Positions 32,829-41,832 of a DNA stretch of 60,871 nucleotides are shown in pieces. A program made the translations under genes and the position numbers. The stretch is taken from NCBI GenBank assembly GCA_002450155.1, contig DJYO01000019.1, positions 1 to 60,871 of the forward strand. Direction: 5' to 3'. The DNA is from Mageeibacillus sp. UBA6976 (GTDB lineage Bacteria > Bacillota > Clostridia > Saccharofermentanales > Saccharofermentanaceae). Numbering within the stretch: position 1 is the stretch's first letter; each line of letters opens with the position of its first letter. The notes under the pieces are model-generated. The model did not search any database and was not told the origin of the DNA. It saw only the letters and a program-made list of their open reading frames with translations.

Positions 32829-34442
32829 TCAGAGCTGAGGGCCTGCAGCAACGAGAGCTTTACCAGCTTCGTTTGTCTCATACTTCTTGAAGTTCTTCTG
32901 GAATCTTGCAGCAAGATCCTTAGCCTTCTCATCCCACTCAGAGGCGTTAGCATATGTATCACGAGGATCGAGGATCTCTGTTGATACGCCGGGGAGCTCT
33001 GTAGGTACTTCGAAATCGAAGTAAGGGATCTTCTTTGTAGGAGCATTCTTGATGGAACCGTCAAGGATAGCATCGATGATTCCACGTGTATCAGGGATAG
33101 AGATTCTCTTGCCTGTACCATTCCAACCTGTGTTTACGAGGTAAGCTTTAGCACCGGACTTCTCCATCTTCTTAACGAGCTCTTCAGCATACTTTGTAGG
33201 GTGGAGCTCAAGGAATGCCTGACCGAAGCAAGCAGAGAATGTAGGTGTAGGCTCTGTGATTCCACGCTCTGTACCAGCGAGCTTAGCAGTAAATCCGGAG
33301 AGGAAGTAATACTGTGTCTGCTCAGGTGTGAGGATAGATACAGGAGGGAGTACGCCGAATGCATCTGCAGAGAGGAAGATTACGTTCTCAGCAGCCGGAC
33401 CGGAAGAGATCTTGTTAACGTTCTTAGCGATCTTCTCGATGTGGTCGATAGGATAAGAAACACGTGTGTTCTCTGTAACTGACTTATCAGCAAAGTCGAT
33501 CTTGCCTTCAGCATCAACAGTTACATTCTCAAGGAGAGCATTTCTCTTGATAGCGCCATAGATGTCAGGCTCATTCTCCTTGGAGAGGTTGATAACCTTA
33601 GCATAGCAGCCGCCCTCAAGGTTGAATACGCCGTTGTCATCCCAGCCGTGCTCGTCATCACCGATGAGGAGTCTCTTAGGATCTGTAGAAAGTGTTGTCT
33701 TACCTGTACCGGAAAGACCGAAGAAGATTGCAGTGTGCTCACCGTTCATGTCTGTGTTAGCAGAGCAGTGCATGGAAGCCATGCCTGAGAGAGGGAGGAA
33801 GTAGTTCTGCATAGAGAACAGGCCCTTCTTCATCTCACCGCCGTACCAAGTATTGAGGATAACCTGCTCCTTGGATGTAACGTTGAAGAGAACTGCTGTC
33901 TCAGAGTTAAGTCCGAGCTCCTTGTAGTTCTCAACCTTAGCCTTGGAAGCGTTGTAAACGATGAAATCAGGCTCGAAATTAGCCTCTTCCTCAGCTGTAG
34001 GTACGATGAACATGTTCTTTACGAAGTGTGCCTGCCAAGCAACTTCCATGATGAAACGAACTGCAAGACGTGTATCCTTGTTAGCGCCGCAGAAACCGTC
34101 AACAACATAAAGCTTCTTGCCGGAGAGTTCATCGATAGCGAGCTTCTTGCATGCTTCCCAAGCTTCAGCAGAAGCAGGGTGGTTGTCGTTGGGATATTCA
34201 GGTGTTGTCCACCAAACTGTATCCTTAGACTTGTCATCTAAAACGATGAACTTGTCTTTAGGAGAACGGCCGGTGTAGATACCGGTCATTACGTTCACGG
34301 CACCGAGTTCTGTGAGCTGACCCTTATCATAACCCTCAAGGGTAGGATCCATCTCTTCTTCAAAGAGCTTCTCATAAGAAGGATTGTAGATAAGCTCTTT
34401 GACATCTTTAATGCCATACTTTGATAAATCAATGTTAGCCAT
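32829..34442 (-). CDS. pckA: Phosphoenolpyruvate carboxykinase (ATP)
   Basis: ATP-dependent PEPCK interconverts oxaloacetate and PEP; in anaerobes it often works in the carboxylating direction during fermentation. The 537-residue length is standard. Seen are TGRSPKDKF, the phosphate loop GLSGTGKTTLS, the metal site IGDDEHGWDD and RVSYPIDHI. ATG 34442 is preceded by AAGGAAAGAGG; the upstream in-frame extension has no site and reads as noncoding. Strongly biased codons suggest high expression. A convergent terminator ends it. Confidence 0.97.
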   Translation of the reverse strand: MANIDLSKYGIKDVKELIYNPSYEKLFEEEMDPTLEGYDKGQLTELGAVNVMTGIYTGRSPKDKFIVLDDKSKDTVWWTTPEYPNDNHPASAEAWEACKKLAIDELSGKKLYVVDGFCGANKDTRLAVRFIMEVAWQAHFVKNMFIVPTAEEEANFEPDFIVYNASKAKVENYKELGLNSETAVLFNVTSKEQVILNTWYGGEMKKGLFSMQNYFLPLSGMASMHCSANTDMNGEHTAIFFGLSGTGKTTLSTDPKRLLIGDDEHGWDDNGVFNLEGGCYAKVINLSKENEPDIYGAIKRNALLENVTVDAEGKIDFADKSVTENTRVSYPIDHIEKIAKNVNKISSGPAAENVIFLSADAFGVLPPVSILTPEQTQYYFLSGFTAKLAGTERGITEPTPTFSACFGQAFLELHPTKYAEELVKKMEKSGAKAYLVNTGWNGTGKRISIPDTRGIIDAILDGSIKNAPTKKIPYFDFEVPTELPGVSTEILDPRDTYANASEWDEKAKDLAARFQKNFKKYETNEAGKALVAAGPQL

Positions 34443-34496
34443 AGTTGTGTCCTCTTTCCTTATAAAATTAACAGTTAGATTATAATGCAAAAAGAA

Positions 34497-34512
34497 ATCA
34501 ATTATTATTGAT
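34497..34512. promoter_or_regulatory. Inverted repeat in the pckA promoter region
   Basis: ATCAAT-TATT-ATTGAT lies 13 bases upstream (on the minus strand) of a TATAAT at 34479-34484, so it covers the expected -35 position. It is a possible operator; no matching known consensus is recognised. The remaining ~130 bases to 34644 are AT-rich with nothing identifiable. Confidence 0.35.
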
Positions 34513-34644
34513 GTTTTGCGGTATTTAAGGTGTAAAATGAGTAAATCAATCCTAAATAGCAATAAACTCTTATTGAGTTTGTAGAATGATTTTCATTTAT
34601 TATCGTTAATAAATTAATTGAAAATCGTAGTGTCAAACTAAAGC

Positions 34645-35994
34645 TCAGACAAAGATATTGGAGATCTCATCATCCTGCTGTCTTAATGTGTAATCTTTGT
34701 CATTATCAATGAGCTGGAGCATGATATCTGCAAATCTGGGATCAAATTGGGTGCCTCTGCCCTTAACGATCTCATTTCTTACCACATCCTGAGGCAGGGA
34801 ATCACGGTAGCTCCTCTTGGATGTCATGGCGTCGTAGGAATCTGCAACAGCAATGATCCTTGCGATCTCAGGGATATCATCACCCTTAAGGCCTTCCGGA
34901 TAGCCTTTGCCATCGTATCTTTCGTGATGGTAATGGGCGCCTATGGCGATATAAGAAGCTTGACCTATCTTTTCCAGGATCTTGGCGCCTATTGAAGGGT
35001 GCGTCTTGATAATGGCGTATTCTTCATCAGTAAGCTTGCCTTCCTTGTTGATTATGTGGTTTGGTATACCGATCTTGCCGACATCGTGAAGGAGACTTGC
35101 TATATAGATCTCACGGCATTCCTTATCGGATTTGCCGTATAACTCAGCTATCATCTCGGAATACTCAGCAACCCTTCTTGAATGTCCGTGAGTATAGTTA
35201 TCCTTGGCATCTATTGCAGAGGCAAGGGCGGAAGCTGTTTGCGTAAGCATTCTCTGCGCGGTCTTGCTCTCCTTAAGGATAAGTTCCTTCTCGACTTCGT
35301 GCGCCTTCGAGATCTCCTGGTTGGTATTTACGATCTCAATAAGTCTTAAAGCTACGGTCAGTACGGCTATGGCGATATTGGTAAGGGATATTCCGTATGC
35401 AAATATCTGGATAAAAAAAGTAAGTATAGGGACTGATGCAACTATCAGAAGCGTACAGAAGATAAGCTTACTGAACTTCTCCCTGTACCGGATAACCACA
35501 GATATTACAAGGATCCAGGCAATAAGAGGGATAGTGCCGCTGATAATATATCCGCCTGACCTTACATATGTATTGCTCTCGTCAAAGGTGTAATAAAGCC
35601 CTGTAAACTGGGAAATAATCAGAAGGATTATGCCTGTAGTAACCAGGAGCTCATTGAGCTTTAATCTAAAGGGGATATTAAATTCTTTAAAGTTGGACTT
35701 AAAATAAGCGATAATATACCAGTTAAGTGAAAAGGTTATAAGAAGCGGACAAAGGAAAGTAATGAAATTACAGATCCTGACCATGTAAAAGCCGGTAACG
35801 CTCGGATCTCCTCTGTAGACATATGCCAAACGGTCAAAGATCATAAGCAGAGTCGCGCTGATACCCATCGTGAACATGGCGATCTTCTTGGTCTTATCGC
35901 CCCTGGAGAAGATTCCGCAGAGGGTAACTGCAAAACAGACACCTGCAAGGAACAGCATGAAATTTAGTTGATGTTCTCTGATTAGATCGATCAT
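34645..35994 (-). CDS. Membrane HD-GYP domain protein (probable c-di-GMP phosphodiesterase)
   Basis: A 449-residue protein. The first ~230 residues form about seven hydrophobic helices, then a short coiled linker, then an HD-GYP domain (about 265-430) with HSRRVAEYSEMI, LLHDVGKIGIP, KTHPSIGAKIL and HHERYDGKGYPEGLKGDDIP, containing the HD and GYP residues. Such domains usually hydrolyse cyclic di-GMP to GMP. The 7TM part may sense a membrane or envelope signal. AAAGGAAAG precedes the ATG. It is monocistronic. Confidence 0.88.
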   Translation of the reverse strand: MIDLIREHQLNFMLFLAGVCFAVTLCGIFSRGDKTKKIAMFTMGISATLLMIFDRLAYVYRGDPSVTGFYMVRICNFITFLCPLLITFSLNWYIIAYFKSNFKEFNIPFRLKLNELLVTTGIILLIISQFTGLYYTFDESNTYVRSGGYIISGTIPLIAWILVISVVIRYREKFSKLIFCTLLIVASVPILTFFIQIFAYGISLTNIAIAVLTVALRLIEIVNTNQEISKAHEVEKELILKESKTAQRMLTQTASALASAIDAKDNYTHGHSRRVAEYSEMIAELYGKSDKECREIYIASLLHDVGKIGIPNHIINKEGKLTDEEYAIIKTHPSIGAKILEKIGQASYIAIGAHYHHERYDGKGYPEGLKGDDIPEIARIIAVADSYDAMTSKRSYRDSLPQDVVRNEIVKGRGTQFDPRFADIMLQLIDNDKDYTLRQQDDEISNIFV

Positions 35995-36011
35995 TATCTT
36001 TCCTTTAATTG

Positions 36012-36034
36012 AGTGATAGTCTGATTATATCACT
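36012..36034. promoter_or_regulatory. Inverted repeat over the promoter of the HD-GYP gene
   Basis: AGTGATA-N9-TATCACT overlaps a minus-strand TATAAT (36024-36029), 18 bases before the start codon. It is a candidate operator. Confidence 0.4.
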
Positions 36035-36112
36035 TAGTTTTGATGATTATTAGCACTAACAGTTCAGGTTCCGAATCATTATATTTGCCTCGGAAACTTT
36101 TTAAGATGATAT

Positions 36113-36146
36113 AAAAAACCCGTTCCCTTAAAGGCCGGAAACGGGT
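36113..36146 (-). terminator. Terminator of tRNA-Leu(CAA)
   Basis: On the minus strand ACCCGTT / AACGGGT encloses an inner GGCC-containing loop and is followed by T6. It ends three bases after the tRNA. Confidence 0.85.
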
Positions 36147-36148
36147 AT

Positions 36149-36233
36149 TGGTGGGGCTGGTGGGACTTGAACCCACACGATTTATGGTCGGCAGATTTTG
36201 AGTCTGCTGCGTCTGCCATTCCGCCACAACCCC
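36149..36233 (-). tRNA. tRNA-Leu (anticodon CAA)
   Basis: Acceptor stem GGGGTTG / CAGCCCC with one wobble pair, discriminator A and encoded CCA at 36149-36151. The anticodon stem GCAGA / TCTGC encloses CTCAAAA, with CAA at 36198-36200. A variable arm of class II length and T arm GTGGG-TTCAAGT-CCCAC are present. Reads leucine UUG. Confidence 0.97.
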
Positions 36234-36246
36234 GTAAAGCAAAGAT

Positions 36247-36275
36247 ATTATAGTAAAGCGAATAATTATTGTCAA
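36247..36275 (-). promoter_or_regulatory. Consensus promoter of tRNA-Leu(CAA)
   Basis: On the minus strand TTGACA (36270-36275), a 17-base spacer and TATAAT (36247-36252): a perfect sigma-A promoter, 14 bases from the tRNA. Confidence 0.85.
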
Positions 36276-36292
36276 TTTAAGCAATTATCGTG

Positions 36293-36321
36293 TTGATTTA
36301 AGCCCTGGATAATAATAAAAT
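36293..36321 (+). promoter_or_regulatory. Promoter of the pyr operon
   Basis: TTGATT, a 17-base spacer and TAAAAT (36316-36321), just upstream of the PyrR leader and back-to-back with the tRNA-Leu promoter. Confidence 0.55.
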
Positions 36322-36336
36322 TCAATCAGCAGATCT

Positions 36337-36436
36337 TTAAGCGGTCCGGCGAGACCGTAAGGCGCTACATTATAACTGTAATTGCAACTCCTTACCTTTA
36401 AGCCGGACTATAGCTTGATTAGGAAGGAGTTTTTAT
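36337..36436 (+). promoter_or_regulatory. PyrR-binding attenuator leader
   Basis: The PyrR recognition hairpin is GGTC-CGGCGA-GACC (36343-36356), whose hexaloop fits the CNGNGA consensus. A terminator stem AACTCCTTaCCT / AGGAAGGAGTT (36386-36397 with 36421-36431) ends in T5 directly before pyrR. GTCCGGC (36344-36350) is complementary to GCCGGAC (36402-36408), giving the competing antiterminator pairing. The 3' terminator arm contains the pyrR ribosome binding site AAGGAG, so the same fold should also block translation. Confidence 0.85.
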
Positions 36437-36982
36437 ATGGAACTGGTTCAAAGTCATGTTCTTATGGACGAAGCCTCTATGGAAAGAGCCCTTATCAGGA
36501 TCGCCCACGAGATAGTAGAACGTAACAGCGGTCTTGAAGATGTAGCCCTCATAGGTATTCAGAAGAGAGGCGTACCTCTTGCATCAAGGATCCGTAAGAC
36601 TTTAGAAGAGATCGAAGGCGTCAAGGTTCCTATGGGTATCCTGGATATCACATTTTACAGAGATGACCTGTCAACATTAAGTGCACATCCGGTAGTTAAT
36701 GGAACGGATGTGCCTTTTAATGTCAATGACAAGAAGATAATCCTTGTAGATGATGTTCTTTATACCGGCAGAACAACAAGAGCTGCTATAGAGAACATCT
36801 TCGATATGGGCAGACCTCTTAACATCCAGCTTGCGATCCTTATCGACAGGGGACACAGGCAGCTTCCGTTCCGTGCCGATTATGTCGGCAAGAACGTTCC
36901 TACAGCTATAACAGAGCATATCGATGTGGAAGTTAAGGAAGTTGACGGCAACGACAGAGTAATTCTTCTTAAGGAGGCATAA
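36437..36982 (+). CDS. pyrR: Bifunctional pyr operon regulator / uracil phosphoribosyltransferase
   Basis: PyrR binds UMP and the pyr leader RNA to cause attenuation, and has weak UPRTase activity. The 181-residue PRTase has GIQKRGVPLASRI, the PRPP motif VILVDDVLYTGRT-type (IILVDDVLYTGRTTRAAI) and DRGHRQLPFRADYVGKN, all characteristic of PyrR. The AAGGAG site lies in the leader terminator, so synthesis should be self-limited. First gene of the operon; pyrB follows after three bases. Confidence 0.97.
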   Translation: MELVQSHVLMDEASMERALIRIAHEIVERNSGLEDVALIGIQKRGVPLASRIRKTLEEIEGVKVPMGILDITFYRDDLSTLSAHPVVNGTDVPFNVNDKKIILVDDVLYTGRTTRAAIENIFDMGRPLNIQLAILIDRGHRQLPFRADYVGKNVPTAITEHIDVEVKEVDGNDRVILLKEA

Positions 36983-36985
36983 CAA

Positions 36986-37915
36986 ATGGGGCTTAAGAGC
37001 AAGGATCTTCTCGGCATGAAGCAGCTTACGGCTGAGGAGATAATGGAGATACTTGACACTGCAAAGACAATGAAGCTGGTCTTATCTTCAGCAAATAAGA
37101 AGACATCACATCTTCAGGGTAAATCAGTAGTTACCTTATTCTATGAGAATTCTACAAGGACCAGACTCTCTTTTGAACTTGCATCAAAGTATATGGGTTC
37201 TGCTTCTGCGAATATATCAACCAGCGGTTCTTCGGTAAATAAGGGCGAATCACTGCTCGATACTGCAAGGACCATCGATATGATGGGCACTGACATAATC
37301 ATTATGAGACATAATCAGTCAGGCGCTCCTCATTTTATAGCGCCTCATCTCAAGGCATCCGTAGTAAATGCCGGTGACGGTATGAACGAGCATCCGACGC
37401 AGGCGCTGCTTGATATGCTTACGATGTACGAGAGATTCGATACATTTGAAGGCAAGAATATAGCCATCTGCGGTGATATATATCACAGCCGTGTAGTCAG
37501 GTCCAATGCAATAGGATTAAGCAAGCTCGGCGCCAAGGTCAGTGTTTACGGTCCCAGGACCATGATGCCGATAGGAATTGAGAAGATGGGCGTTAGGATC
37601 GCAGATTCCGTTGCTGACTGTGTTAAGGATGCTGATGCTGTAATGGGATTAAGAGTCCAGCTTGAAAGACAGCAGAAATCACTTTTCCCGTCCATAGCCG
37701 AGTATTCTCATTTCTATGCGATAACACCTGAGATGCTTGAACTGGCAAAACCGGACGCATTCCTGATGCATCCGGGTCCGTGCAATCACGGGGTAGAACT
37801 TCCGACGGCAGTTTACGACTGCGATCAGTCGGTCATCAATGAGCAGGTAACAAACGGTGTTGCAGTCAGGATGGCTGTCCTTTACCTGCTTATGGCAAGG
37901 AGGAATAATCTGTGA
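36986..37915 (+). CDS. pyrB: Aspartate carbamoyltransferase catalytic subunit
   Basis: Forms N-carbamoyl-aspartate from carbamoyl phosphate and aspartate. The 309-residue protein holds the carbamoyl-phosphate motif FYENSTRTRLSFE, RHNQSGAPHF, EHPTQALLDMLT and MHPGPCNHGVEL. No pyrI regulatory-subunit gene follows, so it is the unregulated trimer type found in Firmicutes. The four-base overlap with pyrC supports coupling. Confidence 0.97.
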   Translation: MGLKSKDLLGMKQLTAEEIMEILDTAKTMKLVLSSANKKTSHLQGKSVVTLFYENSTRTRLSFELASKYMGSASANISTSGSSVNKGESLLDTARTIDMMGTDIIIMRHNQSGAPHFIAPHLKASVVNAGDGMNEHPTQALLDMLTMYERFDTFEGKNIAICGDIYHSRVVRSNAIGLSKLGAKVSVYGPRTMMPIGIEKMGVRIADSVADCVKDADAVMGLRVQLERQQKSLFPSIAEYSHFYAITPEMLELAKPDAFLMHPGPCNHGVELPTAVYDCDQSVINEQVTNGVAVRMAVLYLLMARRNNL

Positions 37916-39168
37916 AGACTATAATCAAGAATATCAAGTTACTAGGTAGTGACAGTGATAAGATCTATATCTCTGATGGTAAGATCTCAGAAGCTTTCGA
38001 TGAATCAGAAGCAAATAGGATTATCGATGGCCGTGGAGCTACCGCAGTCCCGGGCCTTGTTGATATGCACTGCCATTTAAGAGAACCCGGCGGTGAATAT
38101 AAGGAGACCATAGCTACCGGTACGGCAAGCGCAGCAAAGGGTGGTTATACATCTATCTGCCCGATGCCTAATACCAATCCTACAGCTGATAATGCTGCTG
38201 TTATAAGCGGTATTATGAAGAAAGCCAAAGAAGCTGATAATTGCAGAGTCTATCCTATTGGAGCTGCAACCAAAGATATCAACGGCGAGCTTATCTCTGA
38301 GATGGGACTTATGAAAGAAGCAGGCATCGTTGCTGTATCTGATGACGGTCACCCGATCAAGAATGCCGGCATAATGCGTAAGGTAATGGAGTATGCATCT
38401 GACTTTGATCTGCCGGTATTAAATCACTGCGAGGATAAGAGCCTGTCTGACGGAGCCATGAACGAAGGCGAAGTTTCAACATCCATCGGTATCAGGGGAA
38501 TCCCTACCACAGCAGAGGATATCATGATCGCAAGAGATATCATCTTATCCGAGTACTTAGATATCCCCGTTCATATCTGCCATGTAAGCACAAAGGGCGG
38601 AGTCAGGATGATAAGGGATGCCAAGGCAAGAGGCGTCAAGGTTACATGCGAGACATGCCCTCACTACTTTACTTTGACAGACAAGTGCTGTGAGAATTAC
38701 GATACTAACTTTAAGATGCATCCTCCGCTTAGGACCGAGGAGCACAGGCTTGCAATCATCGAAGGCTTAAAGGACGGCACCATAGATGCTATCGCAACTG
38801 ATAATGCTCCTCATCATCAGGATGAGAAGGACTGCGAATTCTCTGTAGCTCTTAACGGAATATTAGGTTCTGAAACTGCTTTTGCTTTAGGTTATACTTA
38901 TCTTGTAAAGACAGGAGAGATCACTCTTGAACGCCTGATCGAACTTATGTCCAAGGCACCTTCTGATATTCTTAAGCTTGGAAGGGGCACAATGAACATG
39001 GGAGACGATGCTGATATCGCGCTCTTTGATCTTGAGAATGAATTTACATTCGACAAGAACACTATGCTTTCCAAATCAAGGAACACTCCTTATCACGGTT
39101 GGAAATTATATGGTGAGACAATACTTACAATAATGGGAGGCAAGATTACTTATGAGAAACTTCAGTGA
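37912..39168 (+). CDS. pyrC: Dihydroorotase
   Basis: A type I dihydroorotase of 418 residues that cyclises carbamoyl-aspartate. The metal-binding DMHCHLREPG, the NHCEDKSL segment, the HICHVSTKGG block and the ATDNAPHH motif with its catalytic Asp are present. The GTG start overlaps pyrB by four bases. pyrF overlaps its end by 17 bases. Confidence 0.97.
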   Translation: MKTIIKNIKLLGSDSDKIYISDGKISEAFDESEANRIIDGRGATAVPGLVDMHCHLREPGGEYKETIATGTASAAKGGYTSICPMPNTNPTADNAAVISGIMKKAKEADNCRVYPIGAATKDINGELISEMGLMKEAGIVAVSDDGHPIKNAGIMRKVMEYASDFDLPVLNHCEDKSLSDGAMNEGEVSTSIGIRGIPTTAEDIMIARDIILSEYLDIPVHICHVSTKGGVRMIRDAKARGVKVTCETCPHYFTLTDKCCENYDTNFKMHPPLRTEEHRLAIIEGLKDGTIDAIATDNAPHHQDEKDCEFSVALNGILGSETAFALGYTYLVKTGEITLERLIELMSKAPSDILKLGRGTMNMGDDADIALFDLENEFTFDKNTMLSKSRNTPYHGWKLYGETILTIMGGKITYEKLQ

Positions 39169-40102
39169 TGAATTAGTCAGAAATATCGCAAGATTGGATA
39201 ATCCTACTGTTATAGGCTTAGATCCCAAGCTCGATTATATTCCGGAGTTTATAATCGAACATGCCGAGTCATTATTCCCGGATGAACCGGAGAAGGCAGC
39301 TGCAAAAGCTATCTGGCTCTTTAACAAGTCTCTTATCGATGCAGTCTATGACATTATCCCTGCGGTCAAAGTACAGTTTGCTTACTATGAGATGTATGGC
39401 CCCCAGGCAATCAAGACTTTAGGTCTTACCATAAGATATGCCCAGAGCAAGGGAATGCTCGTTATTGCTGATGCCAAGCGTAACGATATCGGTTCTACTG
39501 CAACGGCATATGCCCAGAGCATAATAGGTGAGACCCCCATACTTCTCGGACAGAAAAAGGAGATGTACGGAGCTGATTCCGTAACGGTAAATGCTTATCT
39601 CGGCATCGACGGAGTAAAGCCTTTTATAGATGTTGCGAAGGAGACGGGCAGAGGTCTTTTCTGCCTTGTCAGAACCTCAAATCCCTCTGCAGGGGATTTC
39701 CAGGATCTAACTCTTGAGGACGGACGCAAAGTCTACGAAGCAGTTGCTGACAAGGTTGAAGAATGGGGGAGTGAGCTTATAGGTGAAGAAGGTTTCTCTT
39801 CAGTAGGCGCTGTCTGCGGTGCCACATGGCCTGAGCAGGCTGTTGCATTAAGAGCCCGCATGCCTCATGCAATAATCCTTGTCCCGGGATACGGCGCTCA
39901 GGGCGCAGGTGCTGACGAAGCTGTTGCTTCCTTCACGGTGGATGGCAAGGGTTCTATCGTTAATGCCTCAAGAAGCCTTATGTGTGCATGGAAAAAGAGA
40001 GAGGACCTTGATCCTCAGGATTTTGCCAAGGCTACAAGAGATGAGGCTTTGGACATGAAGAATAAGCTCAATGCGGCATTGCAATCTCGTAAATATGTCT
40101 GA
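39152..40102 (+). CDS. pyrF: Orotidine 5'-phosphate decarboxylase, type 2
   Basis: Converts OMP to UMP. At 316 residues with GLDPKLDYIP, the catalytic array ADAKRNDIGSTA and the C-terminal ILVPGYGAQGAGADE it belongs to the longer type-2 family. The ATG is preceded by GGGAGG inside the end of pyrC. Confidence 0.96.
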   Translation: MRNFSDELVRNIARLDNPTVIGLDPKLDYIPEFIIEHAESLFPDEPEKAAAKAIWLFNKSLIDAVYDIIPAVKVQFAYYEMYGPQAIKTLGLTIRYAQSKGMLVIADAKRNDIGSTATAYAQSIIGETPILLGQKKEMYGADSVTVNAYLGIDGVKPFIDVAKETGRGLFCLVRTSNPSAGDFQDLTLEDGRKVYEAVADKVEEWGSELIGEEGFSSVGAVCGATWPEQAVALRARMPHAIILVPGYGAQGAGADEAVASFTVDGKGSIVNASRSLMCAWKKREDLDPQDFAKATRDEALDMKNKLNAALQSRKYV

Positions 40103-40109
40103 GGGACTT

Positions 40110-40871
40110 ATGAAACAGGAATATAAATGCACTATAGATTCCGTTGAGATGCTGAACTCCGATACTGTTTATCTGGGTATCAACTGTCCTGATATCGCTT
40201 TGAATGCCGTTCCCGGACAGTTTGTAAACATATCCTGCGGAAGATTCTTAAAAAGACCATTCGGGATCGCTGATACTGATAAGGACAAAGGTCTCTTCTT
40301 TGTAGGAGTTAAGATAGTAGGTGAGGGGACCAGACTGATCTCTGAGTTTAAAGCAGGAGATGAGATTTCTGTATTAGGCCCCTTAGGTAACGGCTTTGAT
40401 CTTACAGGTGTAGATAAAGCTATCCTTGTAAGCGGCGGTACCGGAGTATTTCCCATTAATTTCCTGTCTAAGCATCTTAAGGCTTCAGGCGTAGAAACCA
40501 CAGTGGTACAGGGCTTTAGGGACCAGTCTCAGGTCATCCTTAACGATCCTTCTTATGTGCTTACTACAGACAGCGGCGATGCGGGTATCAAGGGAACTTG
40601 CATTGACGGACTGGATTCACTAGACATGTCAAAGATCGAAGGTGCAACAGTCTTTTGCGTCGGCCCTATAGTAATGATGAAATTCGTTGGACTCTGGGCC
40701 AGGAACAAGGGGCTTAAGTGCTATGTATCTATGGAGCAGAGAATGGCTTGTGGAATCGGTATCTGTTTATGCTGCATAGTCAAAGTCAAAGCTGATAACG
40801 AAGACGGTTACTACAACAAGAGATGCTGCAAAGATGGTCCTGTATTCGACTATGAGGAGGTGATCTGGTGA
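40110..40871 (+). CDS. pyrK: Dihydroorotate dehydrogenase electron-transfer subunit
   Basis: PyrK carries FAD and a 2Fe-2S cluster and passes electrons from PyrD to NAD. The 253-residue protein has the FAD-binding RPFGIADTD, the nucleotide-binding ILVSGGTGVFP and the C-terminal cysteine cluster MACGIGICLCCIVK...RCCKDGPVF. ATG 40110 is taken as start, downstream of GAGGG; ATG 40095 is an alternative. It overlaps pyrD by four bases and forms a type 1B complex with it. Confidence 0.95.
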   Translation: MKQEYKCTIDSVEMLNSDTVYLGINCPDIALNAVPGQFVNISCGRFLKRPFGIADTDKDKGLFFVGVKIVGEGTRLISEFKAGDEISVLGPLGNGFDLTGVDKAILVSGGTGVFPINFLSKHLKASGVETTVVQGFRDQSQVILNDPSYVLTTDSGDAGIKGTCIDGLDSLDMSKIEGATVFCVGPIVMMKFVGLWARNKGLKCYVSMEQRMACGIGICLCCIVKVKADNEDGYYNKRCCKDGPVFDYEEVIW

Positions 40872-41785
40872 GCGTTTTAGACGTAAGCGTTGGCAGTGTT
40901 GATCTAAAGAGCCCGATCATCCTTGCATCAGGAACCTGCAATTTCGGCAGAGAGCTTAGCGAATACTACGATCTGTCCATTCTTGGCGGTCTGTCCTCCA
41001 AGGGACTTACCATTAGACCCAGAGCCGGCAATCCCGGTGTAAGAGTTGCGGAGTGTGCTTCTGGCATGCTCAATTCCGTAGGTCTGCAGAATCCCGGCGT
41101 TGACTATTTTATCGAGAATGACCTGGATTATATGGCATCACTTGATACAGGACTCATCGTTAATGTCGCAGGGCACAGCAAGGAAGATTACATTGCAATG
41201 GTAACCAAGCTTGCCCCCTATAAAGATAAGATCGACAGCCTTGAGATCAATCTGTCCTGTCCTAATGTAAAGTCAGGATGCATGTCCATAGGCTCGGATC
41301 CAAAAGAGATCAGGGATATTACATCAGAATTAAGAAAGCTTACGGATCTCCCGCTTTGGATCAAGCTGACACCCAATGTAACTGATGTTAAGACCTGTGC
41401 ATTGGCAGCCCAGGACGGCGGAGCAGATGCAGTAGTCCTTATAAACACATTGCTTGGTATGGCAGTCGACATCAAGACCAGAAGGCCTGTACTTACCAAT
41501 AATACAGGAGGATACTCGGGTCCGGCAATAAAGCCGGTTGCACTGAGGATGGTATCCGAATGCTACAGGGTTCTTGATATTCCGATAATAGGATGTGGCG
41601 GAATAAGCAGCGCTAATGACGTTCTGGAATTCCTTATCTGCGGTGCTTCTGCAGTTGAGATCGGAACAGCGAGCCTGGTTCATCCCACATGCCCTGTAGA
41701 TATAACAAATGACTTGATCTCCTACTGCAAGGAGAATTCCATTGAGCTTAAGGAATTGACAGGAACATTGACTCTTTGGAATTAA
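40868..41785 (+). CDS. pyrD: Dihydroorotate dehydrogenase B catalytic subunit
   Basis: A class 1B FMN enzyme (305 residues) that oxidises dihydroorotate with NAD through PyrK. Visible are ILASGTCNFG, the NxxGLQNPG region, EINLSCPNVKSG, the lysine WIKLTPN and the FMN phosphate-binding IGCGGISSANDV and GASAVEIGTA. The GTG start overlaps pyrK. A hairpin separates it from the next gene. Confidence 0.96.
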   Translation: MSVLDVSVGSVDLKSPIILASGTCNFGRELSEYYDLSILGGLSSKGLTIRPRAGNPGVRVAECASGMLNSVGLQNPGVDYFIENDLDYMASLDTGLIVNVAGHSKEDYIAMVTKLAPYKDKIDSLEINLSCPNVKSGCMSIGSDPKEIRDITSELRKLTDLPLWIKLTPNVTDVKTCALAAQDGGADAVVLINTLLGMAVDIKTRRPVLTNNTGGYSGPAIKPVALRMVSECYRVLDIPIIGCGGISSANDVLEFLICGASAVEIGTASLVHPTCPVDITNDLISYCKENSIELKELTGTLTLWN

Positions 41786-41818
41786 GTCTTTTATGCTATA
41801 CTTGACAATATAAAAGAC
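41786..41818 (+). other. Intercistronic hairpin between pyrD and the PyrE-like gene
   Basis: A perfect 9-bp stem GTCTTTTAT / ATAAAAGAC starts on the base after the pyrD stop and has a 15-base loop. There is no T tract after it, and AGGAGG for the next gene begins two bases later. It may set relative expression or be a processing site. Confidence 0.55.
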
Positions 41819-41832
41819 CAGGAGGCATATTT

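Noticed and set aside
33201..34241. Plus-strand frames opposite pckA
   Set aside because: Shadows caused by the strong codon bias of pckA; they have atypical composition and no family features.
41786..41818. Terminator ending the pyr operon after pyrD
   Set aside because: The stem has a 15-base loop and no T tract, and AGGAGG for the next gene follows immediately.
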